Positions 7,762 to 15,868 of a stretch of 64,000 nucleotides of DNA are shown piece by piece. The notes beneath the pieces were generated by a model. The model saw nothing but the letters and a program-made list of their open reading frames with translations, ran no database searches and had not been told where the DNA came from. Source of the DNA: Phycisphaerae bacterium (GTDB lineage: Bacteria; Chloroflexota; Anaerolineae; 4572-78; J111); assembly GCA_028285035.1 (NCBI GenBank), contig JANQQF010000087.1:172492-236491 (forward strand), given 5' to 3'. Position 1 is the stretch's first letter; every line of letters starts with the position of its first letter. The translations under genes and the position numbers were made by a program.

Positions 7762-8868
7762 CTACCCCCATACCTCACGCGCTGTATTCACGACTAATTC
7801 CAGTTTGGCCCATTGGTCATCCTGGGTTATCTCATTTCCGTGGACGGTGCTAGAGAAGCCACATTGTGGGCTGAGGCACATATTATCAAGCGGCATATAT
7901 TTGGCGGCCTCATCAATGCGCTGAGTTAGTTCCACTGGGGATTCCAGCTCAGGTAATTTCGAAGAGATGATGCCCAACACCACCACTTTGTTATCAGGTA
8001 CAAATCGAAGAGGCGCAAAATCGCCAGAACGCTCGTCATCATATTCTAAAAAGTAGGCATCAACATTGAGTTCATTGAACAAAACCTCAGCCACAGGCTC
8101 ATAGCCCCCTTCAGCAAACCAGGTGCTGCGGAAATTCCCGCGACAAAGGTGGATACCGACGGTCAGGTCATCGGGACGACCTTTGAGCGCCTCATTGATG
8201 AGGGCTGCATAAGTACGTGGCAATTCATTGGGGTCATCACCGCGTTCAACGGCACCGGCTCGCATTTTAGGGTCGCACAAATAAGCGAGGTTGGTATCAT
8301 CTAGTTGAAGGTAGCGACATCCGGCATCGTACAACGCCTTTATTTCGTCTCGATAACACTGGGCTAAATCCTCGAAAAATTCATCCATATCGGGGTAAGA
8401 CTCAATATCAATGGCCGCCCGTCCGCCTCGGAAGTGCACCATAGTTGGCGAGGGAATCGACACTTTGGGGGTGTGAGTTACATGGGATTTGAGGAAGTTG
8501 TAATCATCAACCTGAATAGTCCGCACATGTTGTAACTTTCCTGTCACACTCAATTTAGGGGGTGTGAAACCCACTTTTTCCTGAGCATCTGAGCTAGCCG
8601 CAATCGCCCCAGTGACCGTCACGCCATCTAACTTCTCCAAAAAATCAAGGTGGAAATACTCACGACGGAACTCGCCATCAGTCACCGCTTGCATCCCAAT
8701 CGCCTCAATTTGCTTGACGGCAACAGCAATGGCCTCATCCTCAACTGCACGTAATTCGGCAGCAGATAAGTTACCCTGCTTAAACTTGGTACGCGCTTCT
8801 AGCACACCGGCCGGTCGCAATAAACTCCCAACATGATCCGCACGAAAGGGGGGATTTAATTTAGGCAT
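7762..8868 (-). CDS. MetE C-terminal-like zinc methyl/alkyltransferase protein
   Basis: 368 residues, about the length of the MetE catalytic domain alone; no N-terminal MetE half is present. N-terminus RADHVGSLLRP is the family hallmark. All four zinc-ligand positions of MetE can be placed: His240 and Cys242 (IHLCRGN), Glu275 (DAYFLEYDDE) and Cys336 (SPQCGFSS). LQLDDTNLAYLCD near 190 matches the substrate-binding strand. Start ATG 8866-8868 has AAAGGAGAG upstream. Paralogue of the truncated gene at 1-470. Core-MetE homologues of this size include methylcobalamin-dependent methionine synthases and epoxyalkane:CoM transferases, so the acceptor cannot be read from sequence. Directly downstream of the GntR regulator. 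Confidence 0.9.
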   Translation of the reverse strand: MPKLNPPFRADHVGSLLRPAGVLEARTKFKQGNLSAAELRAVEDEAIAVAVKQIEAIGMQAVTDGEFRREYFHLDFLEKLDGVTVTGAIAASSDAQEKVGFTPPKLSVTGKLQHVRTIQVDDYNFLKSHVTHTPKVSIPSPTMVHFRGGRAAIDIESYPDMDEFFEDLAQCYRDEIKALYDAGCRYLQLDDTNLAYLCDPKMRAGAVERGDDPNELPRTYAALINEALKGRPDDLTVGIHLCRGNFRSTWFAEGGYEPVAEVLFNELNVDAYFLEYDDERSGDFAPLRFVPDNKVVVLGIISSKLPELESPVELTQRIDEAAKYMPLDNMCLSPQCGFSSTVHGNEITQDDQWAKLELVVNTAREVWG

Positions 8869-8920
8869 GATCTTCTCTCCTTTGAGTAACTACCGCATCA
8901 ATTTATGATTTTCGATTGCC

Positions 8921-9655
8921 CTAAGGGCTGGTTTGATGAGATTTTGCCAGTAACGATGCCCCTGGCACTTTGTCTAGCACTGAACGATTGGTAAAGACCG
9001 TTTGCAACGTCTGAAAGGCTAGCAGGGCGTGCTCCTGAGCGAGGTATTCGGCACGCTTACCCTGGCCATTTTCAATAGCCTCAACGATACCTCGGTGTTG
9101 CTCCTGGGCCACCATAAAAATTTTCCACGACTGTTCGATTTGCGATTGAGCAATAACGAAAGCATTTGCCGAGGCAAAGGGCAACGTTACAATCCGGGCT
9201 AAGGCTCGCTCAACCACAAAGCTATCGGCGAGCTGAATCAATAACTCATGAAATTGTGAATTGAGATCAAGATAACGAGCGATGTCATCGTTAGTCAGTG
9301 AAGATGTGTCTAATACCTCATCAAGCTGAACCAGACAGGCTTTGAGTGGTTTCAAAGCAGCCCCATCAGCTCCACGCTCTGTGGCAAAACGAGCCGCCAT
9401 CCCTTCCAATGTCCCCCGGACCTCAATCGCATCCCGAATGTCACGGTCGGTAAATTCCCGCACACGATAGCCAACACTAGAGACCTTCTCCAGCAGGCCC
9501 TCCTCGGCCAAACTAATCAGTGCCGACCGAATGGGAGTACGGGACATCCCCAGTTGCTCCACCAAAGCAACCTCACGCAAACGCTCACCTGGGGTGAGTT
9601 CGCCATTCAAGATTAACTCTCTTAGTCGGACGGAAGCTTTAATAGTTTGGGACAT
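8921..9655 (-). CDS. GntR-family transcriptional regulator, FCD (FadR) subfamily
   Basis: 244 residues. N-terminal winged helix, residues about 5-75, with the GntR signature LTPGERLREVALVEQLGMSR followed by TPIRSAL. The all-helical FCD ligand-binding domain spans about 80-225 and contains the expected Asp/His metal-ligand pattern (DLNSQFHELL; EQHRGIVEAI; EHALLAFQTL). FCD regulators usually repress catabolic operons until a carboxylate-type inducer binds. It heads the minus-strand cluster, and its own promoter carries a TGTATACA palindrome, so autoregulation and control of the MetE-like/importer genes are likely. Stop codon lies 52 bases from the next gene. Confidence 0.92.
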   Translation of the reverse strand: MSQTIKASVRLRELILNGELTPGERLREVALVEQLGMSRTPIRSALISLAEEGLLEKVSSVGYRVREFTDRDIRDAIEVRGTLEGMAARFATERGADGAALKPLKACLVQLDEVLDTSSLTNDDIARYLDLNSQFHELLIQLADSFVVERALARIVTLPFASANAFVIAQSQIEQSWKIFMVAQEQHRGIVEAIENGQGKRAEYLAQEHALLAFQTLQTVFTNRSVLDKVPGASLLAKSHQTSP

Positions 9656-9694
9656 AGTGTTTGTAATCTAATTTTCGAAGTCAAGGACTGAACC

Positions 9695-9723
9695 ATTATA
9701 AAATGTATACAAAAATAAGCAAA
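9695..9723 (-). promoter_or_regulatory. gntR promoter with an operator in the spacer
   Basis: Minus strand TTTGCT (9718-9723), 17-base spacer, TATAAT (9695-9700). The spacer contains TTGTATACAT, a perfect 8-base palindrome at 9704-9711 of the GTnnAC type bound by FCD regulators. The position would block RNA polymerase, consistent with negative autoregulation (inferred). Confidence 0.65.
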
Positions 9724-9898
9724 TATCCCAATCAAAGCGACTAAGTATAGAATTTGTACACATTTCTTAGAATAGGAATAAATCAAAAATTTTACAGAAA
9801 GCCAGATTTGATAAAAGCAAGTTACCTAAGCATTATGTAAATAGCCACTCCAGTTATTTTGTGTTTGGGTACGATTGAACGTGTGGCAAACTTCGGGG

Positions 9899-9927
9899 TA
9901 GACAGTTTGATATGGCGAGTTTATAAT
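9899..9927 (+). promoter_or_regulatory. Promoter of the WYL-family regulator
   Basis: TAGACA (9899-9904), 17-base spacer, TATAAT (9922-9927). About 80 bases upstream of the ATG at 10008. Confidence 0.6.
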
Positions 9928-10007
9928 GGGAAAATCTCAAAGGAACAAGGGGCATCAATCGTGATACAAAGTGCGAGTCGAGTTAATGATGCAACTGGTT
10001 ATTCTCT

Positions 10008-10940
10008 ATGACACGCGTTGATCGTCTAATAGCCTACTTGGTCATGTTTCAAAGTCGTAGCCTCATACGCGCACAGGATTTGGCAGAACGCTTTGAAATT
10101 TCAGAGCGCACTGTCTATCGTGATATCGATGCTTTGTGTCAGGTGGGCGTACCCATTTACGGTGTTGCTGGCGAGGGGTATCGGTTGATGGAGGGGTATT
10201 ATTTACAGCCCATCACGTTTTCTGTCGAAGAAGCACGGGCTTTGGCTTTGGCATTGTCGATGTTTAAGGGCTTCTCAGTGGATGGAGTGACGCGAAAATC
10301 AGCCGAAAATGCCCTCGAGAAAATCCAAGCTATCTTACCCAACCGCCAAAAGCAAGAAGTTGAGGCCCTGATGGCTGCGCTCAACTTTTATGCCAGACCA
10401 CAACCCCCAATTGACTTTGACGACCAGAAGTTACTTGCCATTCAGCAGGCAATTCACGATAACAAGCTAATCGATCTCACGTATCACAGTCTAGCAGACA
10501 ACAAACAAACTCAACGAATTATAGAGCCAATCGGGCTGGCGATGATCAATCACGCCTGGATATTAACCGCCTATTGCCGTCAGCGACAGGACATCCGCAA
10601 CTTCAACCTAGCCCGTATCGAACAGTATCAAATACTTGAGCAATCGTTTCCCCCGCGTAATAACAGTCAGCCTCGCCTCACAGAGGAGGAATTCGACATT
10701 GAAGTGCGGTTTGACCACGGTGTGGTGCGCTGGGTGCGTGAACGGCAACATTTATCATTTGTTCGTGAACAACAGCCAACTGATGACGGCATCGTCATGA
10801 TCTATCGTGTGCCGTCGTGGGGGGTGATTGCGGCGTGGTTATTAGGGTGGGGAGATCAAATGACAATTATTTCGCCACCCCATCTGCGAAACCAAGTTCT
10901 GCAAATGGGGCGACGCATTGTCGAAAAACACGCTGATTAG
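10008..10940 (+). CDS. HTH-11/WYL-domain transcriptional regulator (YafY type)
   Basis: 310 residues. N-terminal helix-turn-helix (about 5-60) with LAERFEISERTVYRDIDALCQVGVPIYG, the characteristic YafY/DeoR-like recognition helix. The WYL domain lies at about 140-215 (IDLTYHS..., RIIEPIGLAMINHAWILTAYCR...DIRNFNLARIEQ), followed by a WCX-type C-terminal extension. WYL domains bind nucleotide or nucleic-acid ligands. No ribosome site is obvious before the ATG. The convergent neighbour is a VOC protein; the target is unknown. Confidence 0.92.
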   Translation: MTRVDRLIAYLVMFQSRSLIRAQDLAERFEISERTVYRDIDALCQVGVPIYGVAGEGYRLMEGYYLQPITFSVEEARALALALSMFKGFSVDGVTRKSAENALEKIQAILPNRQKQEVEALMAALNFYARPQPPIDFDDQKLLAIQQAIHDNKLIDLTYHSLADNKQTQRIIEPIGLAMINHAWILTAYCRQRQDIRNFNLARIEQYQILEQSFPPRNNSQPRLTEEEFDIEVRFDHGVVRWVRERQHLSFVREQQPTDDGIVMIYRVPSWGVIAAWLLGWGDQMTIISPPHLRNQVLQMGRRIVEKHAD

Positions 10941-10964
10941 GCGAAAATCAGGCGCCGAAAAACA

Positions 10965-11327
10965 CTAAGCTGGCACTTGCAGCACACGCAAAATGTGATT
11001 ATCTGGCGTACGGCTGAGGAAGGTGCGGCCGAATGGCATTTCCATCACTTCAGTCACCATCTCCACCCCTTTCTCTTTCCACTCCGCAAAAACTGCGTCA
11101 ACATCTTCCACTTCAAGGGCGGTATCAAATTTCTGCTCTAACTCCTCTTCAATACCAAATCCGGCAACCAGGGCAAACATAGCACCCTCTTTTGTAACAA
11201 ATTCTGAATAGTAGCCGGGAATGCTGGCCGCTTCGTTTACTTCAAAGCCGAGCACATCTGTGTAGTAACGGGTTGATGCTGGCACATCATCACAGATTAA
11301 GCCAAGAAAATTATAAGTGTAACGCAT
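10965..11327 (-). CDS. VOC-superfamily (glyoxalase/bleomycin-resistance-like) protein
   Basis: 120 residues, a single vicinal-oxygen-chelate module with two beta-alpha-beta-beta-beta repeats: YTYNFLGLICDDVPASTRYYTDVLGFEV at the N-terminus and LEVEDVDAVFAEWKEKGVEM...GRTFLSRTPDNHILRVLQ at the C-terminus. The usual first metal ligand position (His/Gln near residue 8) is not a histidine, so metal use is doubtful. Small stand-alone VOC proteins often act in antibiotic binding or dioxygenase-like chemistry. Function not assignable. Confidence 0.85.
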   Translation of the reverse strand: MRYTYNFLGLICDDVPASTRYYTDVLGFEVNEAASIPGYYSEFVTKEGAMFALVAGFGIEEELEQKFDTALEVEDVDAVFAEWKEKGVEMVTEVMEMPFGRTFLSRTPDNHILRVLQVPA

Positions 11328-11490
11328 GTTGAGTCTCCTATTTTACTAATTTTATGAGCACTTTGTGTACCCTTAACTTGGCTTTAGTATAAAGGCAGCC
11401 TCTTGACACCGTTATGTCAGGAGGAATTTTCGGAGAAGTAATGAGGGTTTTGTTAGCTGTTTATTCGCACCAACCGATGGTGCCACAAAA

Positions 11491-11533
11491 AATTAGAATC
11501 CTCGCCTTAGTCCTGAAGGCGAGGATTCTAATT
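11491..11533 (-). terminator. Rho-independent terminator of the racemase gene
   Basis: Perfect 18-bp inverted repeat (11491-11508 with 11516-11533), 7-base loop, followed on the minus strand by a run of six T. It lies 33 bases past the stop codon at 11566. Confidence 0.9.
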
Positions 11534-11565
11534 ACATCTTGAAGAGAGATGGGAGAGGACTCCCT

Positions 11566-12255
11566 CTACTTTAGCGCCTGAGCCACGGCCTCTTCGGCGT
11601 GAATTGAGGTCGTGTCGAACAGGGGGATGTCAGTGTGTTGCTGTTTGACGAGCATCACGATTTCAGTACAACCTTCAATGACGCCTTCTGCCCCTTGATC
11701 ACGTAGATCGTTCATAATGCGCAAGTAGGCTTGGCGGGAGTCGTCTTTCACTTGGCCTAAACAAAGTTCACCGTAAATAATTTTGTGGACGATGTCGCGG
11801 TCCTCTTTGGGGGGAACCAGCACATTCAGACCGTGCTGGAGCAAACGGCCTTTGTAAAATTCTTGCTCCATCGTGAAGTTGGTGCCCAGAAGACCGATAG
11901 TGTTTATGCCCGCATCTTTGATGCGGCGGGCGGTGGCATCGGCTAAATGAAGCACAGGGATTGAAATCGCGGCCTGAATTTCGGGAGCAACTTTGTGCAT
12001 CGTGTTGGTGCAGATCAACAAGAAATCTGCCCCAGCGGCCTCCACTTGCTTGGCGGCCTGGGCCAAAGTTTGACCTGCTGCGCCCCAATTGCCTTGATGT
12101 TGCATCTCCTCAATCTCTTGAAAATCAACGCTGACCATCGCAATTTTGGCGGAGTGTAAGCCACCGAGTTTGGCCTTGACCCCTTCATTGATGAGGCGAT
12201 AGTAAAGTTCCGTGGATTCCCAACTCATTCCGCCGAGTAATCCAATTGTTTTCAT
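11566..12255 (-). CDS. Aspartate/glutamate racemase family protein
   Basis: 229 residues, the normal length for the PLP-independent Asp/Glu racemase family. Both catalytic cysteines are present: Cys82 in LICTNTMHK and Cys196 in EGCTEI. The N-terminus GLLGGMSWESTELYYR is the classic family start. The CTNTMH motif is closest to the aspartate racemase (YgeA/RacX) group. D-aspartate or D-glutamate production would serve the cell wall, but a role in amino acid catabolism is equally possible. It is flanked by its own terminator and appears monocistronic. Confidence 0.92.
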   Translation of the reverse strand: MKTIGLLGGMSWESTELYYRLINEGVKAKLGGLHSAKIAMVSVDFQEIEEMQHQGNWGAAGQTLAQAAKQVEAAGADFLLICTNTMHKVAPEIQAAISIPVLHLADATARRIKDAGINTIGLLGTNFTMEQEFYKGRLLQHGLNVLVPPKEDRDIVHKIIYGELCLGQVKDDSRQAYLRIMNDLRDQGAEGVIEGCTEIVMLVKQQHTDIPLFDTTSIHAEEAVAQALK

Positions 12256-12295
12256 TTTGTAATTTTCCGATATTTATAAGATTAAAAACTCGTTC

Positions 12296-12339
12296 TGACG
12301 CTCTGTATTGGGGGGGGGCTGGCATGACGCAGAGCGTCA
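12296..12339. repeat. REP-like palindrome with a nine-G run
   Basis: TGACGCTCTG (12296-12305) pairs perfectly with 12330-12339. Inside and beyond it, GCTGG...GACGC-AGA-GCGTC...CCAGC forms an alternative nested hairpin (12318 onward). A run of nine G occupies 12310-12318. It sits 28 bases beyond the UPF0182 stop codon and may help end that transcript. Confidence 0.55.
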
Positions 12340-12366
12340 CACCAGCTATCAATGTACAGCCTACGC

Positions 12367-15177
12367 CTATTGTCCGTTTGTTAATTCAACAAGGCGAGCT
12401 AAAATCGCTTCCATTTGTTCTAGCTCTTCACCGTAGGTGGTCCAGTCACCTTCACTGAGGGCGTCCTGCGCAGCCTGGTAACGACTATTCGCCTCAGACG
12501 CCAGTTCAGCGAGGTCACTGCCTAGCTCAACTGAAGGAACAGATTCGGTCTCGGTTGAGGCCTCAGCTGTTTCTTCAACAACCTCGATATCAGTACTCAC
12601 TTCAATTTCAGGCGATGTTAGCTCAGGCAGCCCCTCCGCTTCAAGCAACGAGGCCAACGACTCTTCCAACGTCTCCTCCATCACCACGCTATCTTCAGTG
12701 GCCAAAATCACCCGCTTCAGTTCGGGTATCTGACCGTTTTCTGCTTGCAGATAGAGCGGTTCAACGTACAACAACGTATTTCCGATGGGGAGAACCAGCA
12801 AATTCCCCCGAATCACTTGGGAGCCGCCTTGGTCCCACAAGGTAATTTGGGACGATATTTCGGGATTCTGATCAATTCGACCTTCAATCTGTAGCGGACC
12901 AAAAATCAAGCCTTGTTTAGGGAATTTGTAGACGATGAGATCGCCATAAAATTCGCCATCGGAGCGAGCGGCCAGCCAGGAAATCAGATTGTCCTTGTTA
13001 TTTGGGGTGAAGGGTTGGATCAGGGCAAACTCATTCTCTTCTTCACCAGGCAGCCTCATAATCACATAGTAGGGTTCAACTGGTTGAGTATTCCCCCCTT
13101 GACCTGCCCCGGTGTCAAACACTTCTTGGGGGACCTGCCACAAATCCTCTTTATTGTAGAACACATTCACATCACGCATGTGGTAGGTACGATATAGTTC
13201 CGATTGTACCCGGAATAGACCTTCCGGATAGCGCAGATGCTCCCGCATCCACGTTGGCATTTGACTGTCTGGGGTAAATAATGTCGGGAAAATTACTGCA
13301 TAGGTTTGCAGTAAGGGATCTTGAGTATCGATCATATAAAAGGTCATATCCCCGTTATAAGCATCAATCAAAATCTTGACTGAATTTCTAATGTAATTCA
13401 TTCTACTAGGCACATTGCTAATATTTTGCAATCGTCCCGCTGGTTCGGAATAGGGGAATAGACCAGAGGTGGTATAGGCATCCTGGATCCAATACAATCG
13501 CCCATCATCCGCAATGACCAAATAGGGATCGGTATCGTAACTCAAGAAAGGTGCGACCACTCGAGCCCGTTGTTGGATTTGTCGATAGAACATCACTCGA
13601 CTTTGGTTGGTAAAATCCTGGCTAAAGATCATATTGCTGTCGGCGAGCCGGAGGGCAAAAATGAGCCGTTTCAGGTAGGTGTCCATCGGAACCCCGCCGG
13701 TGCCTTCATAACGAGTTAATTCATTTTGGCTACCACTGGGATAATCAAATTCGGGGACATTGGTGCCAACAAAAACATAGCCGTTATCCGCTTCACCATA
13801 ATAAATTTCGGGCCGCGTTATCTCTATTGGCACATTAGAAACCGGCGGCAAATCCTGAATCCACAACTCGGGCAGACCATCACCCGTCACCTCACTGATC
13901 GGGTTCATAACTACCCCATAACCGTGGGTAAATTGTAGGCGCTCAGTCACCCAGGTGGAGGACTCAAGCTGATTAACATCCAGTTCACGAGCGGCTAGAG
14001 CCACCTGCCTCACTTCACCATCAATATTGTAACGATCTAAATCAAGCTCCAGGAATTGATAGTAAAGCCGAATGGCTTGAATCTGTTGATACGTTTGCCG
14101 TAAAGGGCGATAATCCCAGAGCCGAATATTTTGGAAAAGCGGGGCATTTTCCTCAATATCAGCAGCGGTGAATGGCTCAAGCTCGCTAAATTCACGCTCT
14201 TGAATTTCATTCAATCCGTAGGCAATATTAGTAAATTCAATGTTATTTTCAATGTATGGTGTTTCTCGCACCAATTCATTTGGCTCCACAACGTATCTCT
14301 GAATGATGCCTGGCAAGAAGCCATTGCCAACTAAGCCAACGATACCCCAAATTACAATTCCTACAGCGCCAATCATAGGGCGACGGATAAACGCACTAAG
14401 GAGAAGGAGAAGTGCAGCAAATAACGCCGCGCCAGCCATTGTCCACAAGGCAGGAATGGAGACATTTAGATCAGTATAGCTCGGGCCAAAGGCTACCCCA
14501 CGCGGGGAGTACATTAAATCAAATAAGCTTAACCAATGACCTGCCGCAAACACCAGAAAAATCAAAGCTCCCAAAATTGAAAGATGGAGTTGAACATGGG
14601 GGAGAATAATGACTCGGCCTTCAGCCAAATTATTTTGCTGAGCTAAGGCATAAATTCCTGCGGTTCCGATCAAAGCAAAAATGAAGGCTGTCACCAACCA
14701 GCTTTGTACCAGTTGAAAAATGGGCAGGCTAAACAGATAGAAACTGACATCCATATTAAAAATGGGATCATTTAGACCAAATGGAGTCTGATTAATAAAT
14801 TGCAAAATAGGTAGCCAGTTAATCGAGGCAGCTAAGCCAACCGCCCAGCCTAAAAGCAACGTAACGCCCCAGATGGCCCACATTACAAACTTCTGGGCAA
14901 CCAAAACCTCTTCACTAAAGAAGAGGACATTTCCAATAGACAACCGTCGAGCTAACCATGTGTTAATGAAAAAAATCAGGGCAAATGGGATACCAACGGC
15001 AAAGCCAACACTAATGGCGGCTAAAAATTGGGTGAGAAAGACTGCTTGTAAATCGAGATGCTGAAACCACAGAAAATCAGTGTATATCCCAATCCCAAAT
15101 TGAGCGATAAAGTAAATCACAGCCACCCCAATAATGATGGCAAAAACCCGGCCTTGGGCGATTTGAGCGTCATTCAT
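12367..15177 (-). CDS. UPF0182 family large membrane protein
   Basis: 936 residues. N-terminal part (about 1-290) has seven or so membrane segments; a long soluble region follows, with the family motifs NELVRETPYIENNIEFTNIAYGL near 300, FTHGYGVVMNPISEVTGDGLPEL, RPEIYYGE, NPVGSR-like SGSQNELTRY and YMIDTQDPLLQTYAVIFPTLF. The extreme C-terminus (after about 860) is an acidic Glu/Ser/Thr-rich and helical tail. The family (COG1615) is widespread in Actinobacteria, Cyanobacteria and Chloroflexota, and no biochemical function is established that I know of. Its start overlaps the preceding gene by four bases (ATGA), so the two are translationally coupled. Confidence 0.93.
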   Translation of the reverse strand: MNDAQIAQGRVFAIIIGVAVIYFIAQFGIGIYTDFLWFQHLDLQAVFLTQFLAAISVGFAVGIPFALIFFINTWLARRLSIGNVLFFSEEVLVAQKFVMWAIWGVTLLLGWAVGLAASINWLPILQFINQTPFGLNDPIFNMDVSFYLFSLPIFQLVQSWLVTAFIFALIGTAGIYALAQQNNLAEGRVIILPHVQLHLSILGALIFLVFAAGHWLSLFDLMYSPRGVAFGPSYTDLNVSIPALWTMAGAALFAALLLLLSAFIRRPMIGAVGIVIWGIVGLVGNGFLPGIIQRYVVEPNELVRETPYIENNIEFTNIAYGLNEIQEREFSELEPFTAADIEENAPLFQNIRLWDYRPLRQTYQQIQAIRLYYQFLELDLDRYNIDGEVRQVALAARELDVNQLESSTWVTERLQFTHGYGVVMNPISEVTGDGLPELWIQDLPPVSNVPIEITRPEIYYGEADNGYVFVGTNVPEFDYPSGSQNELTRYEGTGGVPMDTYLKRLIFALRLADSNMIFSQDFTNQSRVMFYRQIQQRARVVAPFLSYDTDPYLVIADDGRLYWIQDAYTTSGLFPYSEPAGRLQNISNVPSRMNYIRNSVKILIDAYNGDMTFYMIDTQDPLLQTYAVIFPTLFTPDSQMPTWMREHLRYPEGLFRVQSELYRTYHMRDVNVFYNKEDLWQVPQEVFDTGAGQGGNTQPVEPYYVIMRLPGEEENEFALIQPFTPNNKDNLISWLAARSDGEFYGDLIVYKFPKQGLIFGPLQIEGRIDQNPEISSQITLWDQGGSQVIRGNLLVLPIGNTLLYVEPLYLQAENGQIPELKRVILATEDSVVMEETLEESLASLLEAEGLPELTSPEIEVSTDIEVVEETAEASTETESVPSVELGSDLAELASEANSRYQAAQDALSEGDWTTYGEELEQMEAILARLVELTNGQ

Positions 15178-15698
15178 GTGGTTCGTCCCTCTTCATATTG
15201 TTGAACTAATTCATCGTATTTCAATTCAAGCTCCTCCAATTCATCCTTTAAATCATCAATTTGTACATCTAACTGAGCGCTACTCAGCCCTATACTAGCT
15301 TGGGCTTTTTGTAGCTCTAATTTCTCAAGTATTCGTTTCTTTTGATTCCACAGCGTACGCGTACTTTCTATCGCATTAAATAGAGCAGCTGAGTCCTGTA
15401 ACGATGGCAATACCATTGATGCATCTGTGGCTTGAGTTCCCGGCTTACCACTCGTTGCCCTGTAATCCTCATAAGAGTTTGGAGCTTGCTCCTTCACAAT
15501 GGATAAGAGTAAAGGAAAATATTTTTTGCGTCTACTATGGTCAATCAACTGTCGAATAAATTCGCTTTTTTTTACATCTGGATAATCATCATAAACGGGC
15601 CTAAATTCATCGTATTCCTGAGCGATTGCAAGCAGTTCTTCCAAATTAAAGGCATCATTAAGGAGTATCCGAATTTCACGCAGATTATGCTGAGTCAT
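15174..15698 (-). CDS. EAD1-like (effector-associated domain) protein with C-terminal coiled coil
   Basis: About 174 residues from ATG 15696-15698 (GGAGGT four bases upstream; a longer GTG reading to 15728 lacks this). Residues 1-80 (LREIRILLNDAFNLEELLAI..., KSEFIRQLIDHSRRKKYFPLLLSIV) match the pattern of the bacterial effector-associated domain EAD1, a death-like helical adaptor that brings effectors to NTPases or proteases in conflict systems. Residues about 105-170 are a heptad-rich Leu/Glu coiled coil (LEKLELQKAQ, LDVQIDDLKDELEELELKYDEL). No effector domain is fused. The four-base overlap with the UPF0182 gene implies a joint function. Domain call is by pattern only. Confidence 0.7.
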   Translation of the reverse strand: MTQHNLREIRILLNDAFNLEELLAIAQEYDEFRPVYDDYPDVKKSEFIRQLIDHSRRKKYFPLLLSIVKEQAPNSYEDYRATSGKPGTQATDASMVLPSLQDSAALFNAIESTRTLWNQKKRILEKLELQKAQASIGLSSAQLDVQIDDLKDELEELELKYDELVQQYEEGRTT

Positions 15699-15757
15699 AG
15701 TTACCTCCGCCCAATTATATAGCCTCACTACTAACGCTGACTACATAATAATGGGAT

Positions 15758-15766
15758 AGTATACCA
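15758..15766 (-). promoter_or_regulatory. Extended -10 promoter for the EAD/UPF0182 pair
   Basis: Minus strand TGG-TATACT (-10 at 15758-15763). The -35 at the matching distance is poor (GGGCAG), as expected for an extended -10 promoter. About 60 bases upstream of the start codon. Confidence 0.5.
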
Positions 15767-15868
15767 GCCCTCACGCAATCTGCCCATTTTTTTAAGCTGA
15801 TTGATTCTGAGTATAATCCTGCTCCGGTATTCATAATTGAATACCGAATTGCGAATTGTGAATTGTGA

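Larger units (their letters stand above)
9656..10007. other. Divergent intergenic region between gntR and WYL regulator
   Basis: 352 bases, A/T-rich, no gene. It contains the leftward gntR promoter with TGTATACA in the spacer (9695-9723), a second TGTACA half-site-like palindrome at 9755-9760, and the rightward promoter at 9899-9927. The middle, 9780-9895, shows nothing I can assign. Confidence 0.7.
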
